Origin: Deltaproteobacteria bacterium
GTDB lineage: Bacteria; Desulfobacterota; Dissulfuribacteria; Dissulfuribacterales; QOAL01
Length of the DNA: 54,875 bases
Assembly (NCBI GenBank): GCA_027067775.1
Contig: JAMOVK010000032.1
Coordinates: forward strand, 1-54,875
Direction of reading: 5' to 3'
The notes below the pieces were generated by a model that worked only from the letters and a program-made list of their open reading frames with translations, was not told where the DNA came from and ran no database searches. A program made the translations under genes and the position numbers. Shown one piece after another: positions 50,395 to 54,875 of the stretch (its first letter is position 1; every line of letters starts with the position of its first letter).

Positions 50395-51543
50395 TTGAGA
50401 ATTCTCCAAAAAGCTGTCTTAAAGGCACTGGCAAAGACAAAAAAAAGGCCCCTTTCTGTTACGCTTGACAAGTTCAGGCCCCAAGAGGTTAAAAAGACAT
50501 TGGTGGTTTCCTCTACTGCCATTGGAGATGCACTTTTTGCCGTGCCAGGCATACGGGCTCTCAAGACCCTGCTTCCAGAGGCCAAAATTGATTTTATGGT
50601 CAGGGACAAGGTAGCTGGTCTGTTTGCAAATTTTCCCTTAATTGATGATCTGTTGGTCTACAGAGGCAGGTACAAAAATGCCCTTGGGCTTTTATCCGCC
50701 TTGCGAAAGAAAAGATACGATCTTTGCATTGTTTTTCATGACAGTGATCCATGTCCTGTGGAAGTGGCCCATGTGGCGAACATTCCCTTTATCTTTAGAA
50801 TAGGTCAAAAGGATCATAAGACTGCACACTTGTTAACAAAGCGGATCCCCTATGACAATACCAAGCATGCCATAGATCAAAGACTCGAGGTGCTAAGACA
50901 CGTATTTAGGGTACCCTTGAACCATCCAAGGGATCTGAGAATGGAGCTTCCAGTAAATGAAGAGGAACTCAAGGTATTTAGGCAAAGGTACTTACACCCT
51001 TTTAAAGATGTCACCAGAGAAGACCATGCAATCATGACAGTGGCATTTCAATTTTCTGCCTCTGGATCTTATAAGGAATGGCCAGAAGAAAACTTTGTTG
51101 AACTTGGAAAACGCCTTATCAAAAATAAATACAGGGTTGTTCTAATAGGTGGCCCATCTGACAGACCTCGGGCAGAACGTTTGTTGCAGGCCATAAGTGA
51201 AGGTACAGACGGTGAGTGTGTGTTGAATCTGGCAGGTCAGATAGATCTTAAGCACTTACCAGTGGCCTTAAAGGCTGTAGATCTTTTAGTAACAAACGAT
51301 ACAGGGCCTTTGCATGTAGCAATATCAGTAGGTACAAGGACCGTTTCCCTCTTTGTGCCTAGCAATGTGGCAGGAACAGGGCCAATACAGGATCTGCATT
51401 TACACAAGGTGATAACCAAGCCCAAACCCTGCAATCCATGTATTGAAAAGTATTGCAAGCAGGCCACCTGTATGGGACTGATAGGTGTTGATGAGGTTTT
51501 TGATCAGGTACAGAATTCCTTAGCTCAAAAACGTAATGAATAA
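50395..51543 (+). CDS. Glycosyltransferase family 9 (heptosyltransferase-like)
   Basis: 382 residues from a TTG start (MRILQKAVLKALAKTKK). VVSSTAIGDALFAVPGIRAL is the GT9 N-terminal motif (IGDxxxTTPxIRAL), and NDTGPLHVAISVGTRTVSLF the nucleotide-sugar-binding part; the tail KPCNPCIEKYCKQATCM is a Cys-rich finish often seen in GT9 proteins. It transfers heptose or a similar sugar to the LPS core on the inner leaflet. The first 30 residues are basic. It overlaps the tandem kinase gene by eight bases. Confidence 0.92.
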   Translation: MRILQKAVLKALAKTKKRPLSVTLDKFRPQEVKKTLVVSSTAIGDALFAVPGIRALKTLLPEAKIDFMVRDKVAGLFANFPLIDDLLVYRGRYKNALGLLSALRKKRYDLCIVFHDSDPCPVEVAHVANIPFIFRIGQKDHKTAHLLTKRIPYDNTKHAIDQRLEVLRHVFRVPLNHPRDLRMELPVNEEELKVFRQRYLHPFKDVTREDHAIMTVAFQFSASGSYKEWPEENFVELGKRLIKNKYRVVLIGGPSDRPRAERLLQAISEGTDGECVLNLAGQIDLKHLPVALKAVDLLVTNDTGPLHVAISVGTRTVSLFVPSNVAGTGPIQDLHLHKVITKPKPCNPCIEKYCKQATCMGLIGVDEVFDQVQNSLAQKRNE

Positions 51544-53068
51544 AGAACAGCTAATCTCAGTTCCTGCTGATTTGACATGGATCTTGTTTGAAGGGGATAA
51601 AGATTCCTCCCCTTTTAAAGATGAAGAGTTTATCCTTCTTAAGCAGCGGCCCCACAGAAAGGTTTTTAAGGGAAAAGAGGTTTTTGTAAAGGCCTTTAGG
51701 CTGAGCACTGCAGAAAGATTATTCAAAAGGGATGGCGCCCTTAAGGAGTTTACCATTTCAAAAGTCTTGTACGAACAAAGGGCAAGGGCACCGAAACCAT
51801 TAGGACTCGGAAAGTGGAAGGGATGGAGGTTTTTTGTATCTCAAAGGATTGAGGGAATATGCCTTGACAGTTTTTTTAAAGAGGAGTGGAGAGGACTTTC
51901 TACTCAGGAAAAGATCCTTTATATTAAAAAATTTTCTCATTTTTTAAGTGACTTAGCTCATTGTGGGCTAATGCAACCTGATTTTCATCTTAACAACGTA
52001 TTGCTTGATATCCAAAGGGATGATTTTGTCTTAATAGATCTTCACAGGGCAGAGTGGATAGGCAGACCCCTTTCCAATGAACTGGTCTGTGAACAGCTTA
52101 GATATATTCTACCCTCTCTTTCAGGTTATCTAAGCAGATATGAACTACTCAAGGCTACCGCCATTGTCTCAAGATGGCTACCTGATTTGAAGGTAAGGAG
52201 TAGTCGCTTTTTTATCCAGCAGATCGCCTATAAAGACGTTGCCCAAAACTGCAAGAAAAAGGCAAAAAGACGGCTTAAACGGATATTGCTTAAAAAAAAG
52301 GAGAACGGAATCAGGTTGCTAACCACAAGGTCTGTAGGCGAGGATCTGGCTCTTACTATTGGAAACTCTATTTTATCTCGAGTTAATAAACCACAGCCCC
52401 TTTCTGATGATGCCATTTTAAAGGACTCAAAACATACCTTGTGTTTTAGGATGCAGTTTGAAGACCGTCCCTATTTTATAAAATGCTATCGAAGTTCAGG
52501 TAGTCTCAAGAGCTTGTCATATTTGGTTAGACTGCCACGGGCAATAAAGGCATGGAATGCCTCATGGCACCTTCATTATCTTGGTATCAACACCCTCTTA
52601 CCAATAGTTGCCATTCAAACACCAAATCCGTGGAATAAGATCTATGGTTTTATAGTATATCCATGGAATAACGAGGTTGCTTCTACAAAACAGCAGATAA
52701 AAGATACTGTTCGGGACAAGACCGAATCTCACCATATGATAAACACTCTTGCCTTTTTTATATGGGATATGCACCAAAAGGGTGTATTTCATGGTGACTG
52801 CAAGATAACCAACTTTGTTTTGTCACAGGATCGCAAGGATCTAATGATATTTGATCTGGACTCTAGCAGGTTTCTAAATACTGTTCCAGATAGACTCCGC
52901 ATCAAAGACCTTGCAGTCATGGCAAGATCTCTTGAAAAGTTGACAGGGTCTACGCAAGAGGTTACCCAACGACTTTTTCTAGCCTATTGCAGGTACCATG
53001 TACCTTGGCAAAAGGATTTTCATGGCCTGCTGAACAAGGTGATAAGCAAGGTGAGCCAAAGGAAATGA
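51536..53068 (+). CDS. Tandem two-domain protein-kinase-fold protein (LPS-core kinase-like)
   Basis: 510 residues with two kinase-fold halves. Half 1 (about 30-240): VAIK-like Lys52 (EVFVKAF), Glu71, catalytic-loop QPDFHLNNVLL (Asp149, Asn154) and metal-binding IDLHRAEW (Asp168). Half 2 (about 275-500): Lys316 (YFIKCY), FHGDCKITNFVL (Asp421, Asn426) and FDLDSS (Asp440). Each keeps the phosphotransfer set in the style of the WaaP/RfaP/InaA lipopolysaccharide kinases. A basic linker (KKKAKRRLKRILLKKKENG) joins the halves. Two active kinase domains in one chain, between two glycosyltransferase genes, suggest phosphorylation of two sugars, or one active and one regulatory domain. Confidence 0.85.
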   Translation: MNKEQLISVPADLTWILFEGDKDSSPFKDEEFILLKQRPHRKVFKGKEVFVKAFRLSTAERLFKRDGALKEFTISKVLYEQRARAPKPLGLGKWKGWRFFVSQRIEGICLDSFFKEEWRGLSTQEKILYIKKFSHFLSDLAHCGLMQPDFHLNNVLLDIQRDDFVLIDLHRAEWIGRPLSNELVCEQLRYILPSLSGYLSRYELLKATAIVSRWLPDLKVRSSRFFIQQIAYKDVAQNCKKKAKRRLKRILLKKKENGIRLLTTRSVGEDLALTIGNSILSRVNKPQPLSDDAILKDSKHTLCFRMQFEDRPYFIKCYRSSGSLKSLSYLVRLPRAIKAWNASWHLHYLGINTLLPIVAIQTPNPWNKIYGFIVYPWNNEVASTKQQIKDTVRDKTESHHMINTLAFFIWDMHQKGVFHGDCKITNFVLSQDRKDLMIFDLDSSRFLNTVPDRLRIKDLAVMARSLEKLTGSTQEVTQRLFLAYCRYHVPWQKDFHGLLNKVISKVSQRK

Positions 53069-54216
53069 AAAGGCTGTCGGTTCTGTTTGATTGGGATGCA
53101 GTTGTGAGAAACCCGTATTCTGGTTTTTATACCTTTGGCACAGGCCTCATAAATGAGTTTTCAAATCTCAATCTGCCAGTTGACATGACCCTTTTTTTTC
53201 AAAAGCGCTACAAACGGCAAACTGATACCTTTTTTCAAAAACTCTCTAGGCAACAGCAGGCAAGGTTAAATCTCAAGAGCACTTGTATAAAGTTCAGATG
53301 GCTTGAAAGTATTTGGGAAATTCTTGCAATACCCTCCCTGGAATCAATCGCAGGCCATTATCAAATGTATCACTGTTTTCATCATTTTATGCCACGTAAG
53401 TTTAAAGGTGTAAAAATTTTGACCGTTCATGATCTCAGGCGTTACAAGCTTCCCCACCTGTATCCCAGATCAAGATTACGTCCCTTTGAAAGAGCAGTTA
53501 AGAGGGCAAATCACTTCATCTGTGTATCAGAGGCTACCAAAAAGGATCTATGTTCAACGTTTGACATCAATAAGGGTAGGGTAGATGTGGTGCATCTGGC
53601 AACCAATATAAATGTCATGACAGAGGATGCAAGAAATGCCAAACTTTACGTTCGTAGGGAGCTTAAAAAAAGAGGTATTCCGCAACTGCCGTATCTACTT
53701 GCTTTTTCATCAAAGGATCGCAGAAAGAACATCTCTGTCATAGCACGGGCATTTGATCTTGCCAGGAAGGCCACGGGTCAAGACATTATGCTTTTGATAA
53801 TAGGCTCCATAAATTTGATAGATAAAAAAGAAATTTCAAAAATAGATAACGTCTTTTGGCTTGGGGAGGTAGAAGAGGTATATCCGTGGCTTTATCAATC
53901 ACAAACTCTTGTATTTACAAGTCTTTATGAGGGCTTTGGCCTTCCAATTCTTGAAGCTTTCACGGCTAAGGTCCCAGTCATTACTTCAAATTGTTCATCA
54001 ATGCCAGAGGTAGCGGGAGAGGCTGCACTTTTAGTGGATCCTCGTAACATAAGGGATATTTCAGAGGGTATAAAGACTGTTTGCATGGACGAAAACTTGA
54101 GAAACGAACTTGTAGCCAAAGGGGAGAAAAGGGCAAAAGAATTTAGCTGGGAGAAGAGTGCCAGGCAAACCTTTGAAATTTACCAAAAGGTATTCAACGG
54201 TTCTTCAGTTGTTTAG
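53065..54216 (+). CDS. Glycosyltransferase family 4
   Basis: 383 residues from the ATG at 53065, overlapping the kinase stop (ATGA); an open frame to 52987 is not used. GT4 features: VKILTVHDLRRYKLPHLYPR, NHFICVSEATKKDLCSTFDI, AFSSKDRRKNISVIARAFDL and the nucleotide-sugar motif YEGFGLPILEAFTAKVPVIT with SMPEVAGEAALLVDP. It adds a hexose or similar sugar in the cytoplasm. With GT9 and the kinase it forms a small surface-glycan (LPS-core) operon. Confidence 0.92.
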   Translation: MKRLSVLFDWDAVVRNPYSGFYTFGTGLINEFSNLNLPVDMTLFFQKRYKRQTDTFFQKLSRQQQARLNLKSTCIKFRWLESIWEILAIPSLESIAGHYQMYHCFHHFMPRKFKGVKILTVHDLRRYKLPHLYPRSRLRPFERAVKRANHFICVSEATKKDLCSTFDINKGRVDVVHLATNINVMTEDARNAKLYVRRELKKRGIPQLPYLLAFSSKDRRKNISVIARAFDLARKATGQDIMLLIIGSINLIDKKEISKIDNVFWLGEVEEVYPWLYQSQTLVFTSLYEGFGLPILEAFTAKVPVITSNCSSMPEVAGEAALLVDPRNIRDISEGIKTVCMDENLRNELVAKGEKRAKEFSWEKSARQTFEIYQKVFNGSSVV

Positions 54217-54225
54217 TTGAAAAGG

Positions 54226-54837
54226 TCAATCCTGTTTTTTTTCTCTCTTTTCTTTTTGCAAACGTCTCATTCGAAGATGCAGCACCTGACGGCTGAATAT
54301 GTGTTCGATAAGTTTTTCCTTATCATCTTCGGTTATCCAAATGAACTTCAGTCCAGCAAACCAGCCATCACTCTTTTTTTCTGTGCGTACCACTTGTCCA
54401 AAGCAGGTAAAAAAATAGTGTTCCGGAAGAAGCCCTATTGATAGACTGAGAATTGTGCCTTTTGAAAGTTCTTCTTTGGCAAGAAAGCCAAGACCCTTTG
54501 CACTAAGATCAACCTTGTAAAGCTTGTTTGGTACGCTACCCCTGTCACACATTTCCTCAGTGCCAATGAGCCCCAGTATCATGTTCAGTTTTTGATCTAC
54601 AATCTCAAGGACTGCTGCAAGATCCTTGTCCCTGTCTTTGATGTTTTTGAGATGTTTCTTAATGTCTTTCTGAAAGGTAGGGTGGCAAGAGTCTACCCAT
54701 GGGTCTTCAACGCCTTCCATGTATTCGCGCACCCTTGACTTAAATTCTTCTGGGGTAACGGGATGGTAAGATAAAAGAACCCTGTCCTTAATCCTTATAG
54801 AATCTCTTTGTTCTGTATTTTCCCTATTCATAATCAT
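54226..54837 (-). CDS. PilZ-domain protein with helical insertion
   Basis: 203 residues from ATG 54837 (or 54831). RIKDRVLLSYHPV gives the RxxxR motif and VDLSAKGLGF the (D/N)xSxxG motif of c-di-GMP-binding PilZ domains, but about 85 residues, largely helical (RDKDLAAVLEIVDQKLNMIL), separate them where a canonical PilZ has some 20-30. The C-terminus is a basic helix (VLHLRMRRLQKEKREKKQD). Likely a c-di-GMP effector for motility or the surface glycans; a role in pilus control is only inferred. Convergent with the GT4 gene. Confidence 0.82.
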   Translation of the reverse strand: MIMNRENTEQRDSIRIKDRVLLSYHPVTPEEFKSRVREYMEGVEDPWVDSCHPTFQKDIKKHLKNIKDRDKDLAAVLEIVDQKLNMILGLIGTEEMCDRGSVPNKLYKVDLSAKGLGFLAKEELSKGTILSLSIGLLPEHYFFTCFGQVVRTEKKSDGWFAGLKFIWITEDDKEKLIEHIFSRQVLHLRMRRLQKEKREKKQD

Positions 54838-54875
54838 TAATCCATTGGAAGCGGTTCTTGCTTTAATACGCCTTT

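Noticed and set aside
54217-54441. Plus-strand frame following the GT4 gene
   Set aside because: Antisense to the PilZ gene, whose two ligand motifs are clear.

Overview
The window is a densely packed bacterial chromosome segment of moderate G+C (estimated by eye), with 55 supported protein genes, two tRNA genes, and no phage, insertion sequence or CRISPR array. The gene content suggests a diderm anaerobe of the Desulfobacterota (sulfate-reducing or sulfur-metabolising 'deltaproteobacterial' type). The signs are type IV pilus assembly genes with an outer-membrane secretin, heptosyltransferase and LPS-kinase-like genes, cytochrome bd preceded by a DUF4492 gene, a DUF5320 protein, a CD1871A-type CxxC micro-protein beside a membrane polyferredoxin, and a DUF2760/Hsp70 pair. 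This assignment is inference; no rRNA or species marker is present.

Layout. 1-5934 (+): the C-terminal part of a membrane anti-sigma factor, an outer-membrane barrel protein, and a very large secreted subtilisin-like protease with repeated Ig-like domains. 6041-9131 (-): a cytochrome bd operon (DUF4492 gene, cydA, cydB, and a 29-codon cydX-like gene found by reading the sequence). 9315-13315 (+): a secreted LamG-like protein and a complete ferric-iron-type ABC importer, fired from a promoter back-to-back with the cyd promoter around a shared 13-bp palindrome. 13397-13473 (-): initiator tRNA. 13599-16686 (+): mobA, a YkgJ-type Cys-cluster protein, and an ABC ATPase/permease pair without a binding protein. 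16706-19190 (-): lepA-lepB. 19363-25428 (+): pilM-N-O-P, an STN/TPR protein, and a PilQ/MshL secretin, closed by a strong terminator. 25579-29139 (+): a PEP-synthase-like protein whose C-terminal region I do not recognise, paired with a dual-specificity phosphatase fused to a YkgJ-like Cys-cluster domain. 29353-33463 (+): DUF2760, Hsp70, HEAT and flavodoxin-like genes.

33466-37790: a lipoprotein, a Smr protein, an archaeal-type HAD phosphatase, a CobD/HisC-like aminotransferase and a SLOG-like protein. 37997-39904 (-): thiamine-binding protein, CxxC micro-protein, polyferredoxin and rdgB, with overlapping reading frames. 40007-42074 (-): tRNA-Cys, a DAHP synthase behind a terminator/attenuator hairpin, an FmdB zinc ribbon, and an HExxH protein. 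42165-46447 (-): two-subunit pyruvate carboxylase with its own biotin ligase, a self-contained anaplerotic operon. 46756-50256: UPF0173 hydrolase, HD protein, peroxiredoxin, DUF89 phosphatase and DUF5320 protein. 50395-54837: a surface-glycan block (GT9 heptosyltransferase, a tandem two-domain kinase, a GT4 glycosyltransferase) and a convergent PilZ protein.

The most unusual pieces are the PEP-synthase-like/phosphatase-YkgJ pair, the tandem sugar kinase, the sigma/anti-sigma-linked barrel plus giant protease, and the unannotated micro-proteins at 6041-6133 and 39477-39611. All functions come from reading motifs; no database search was run.
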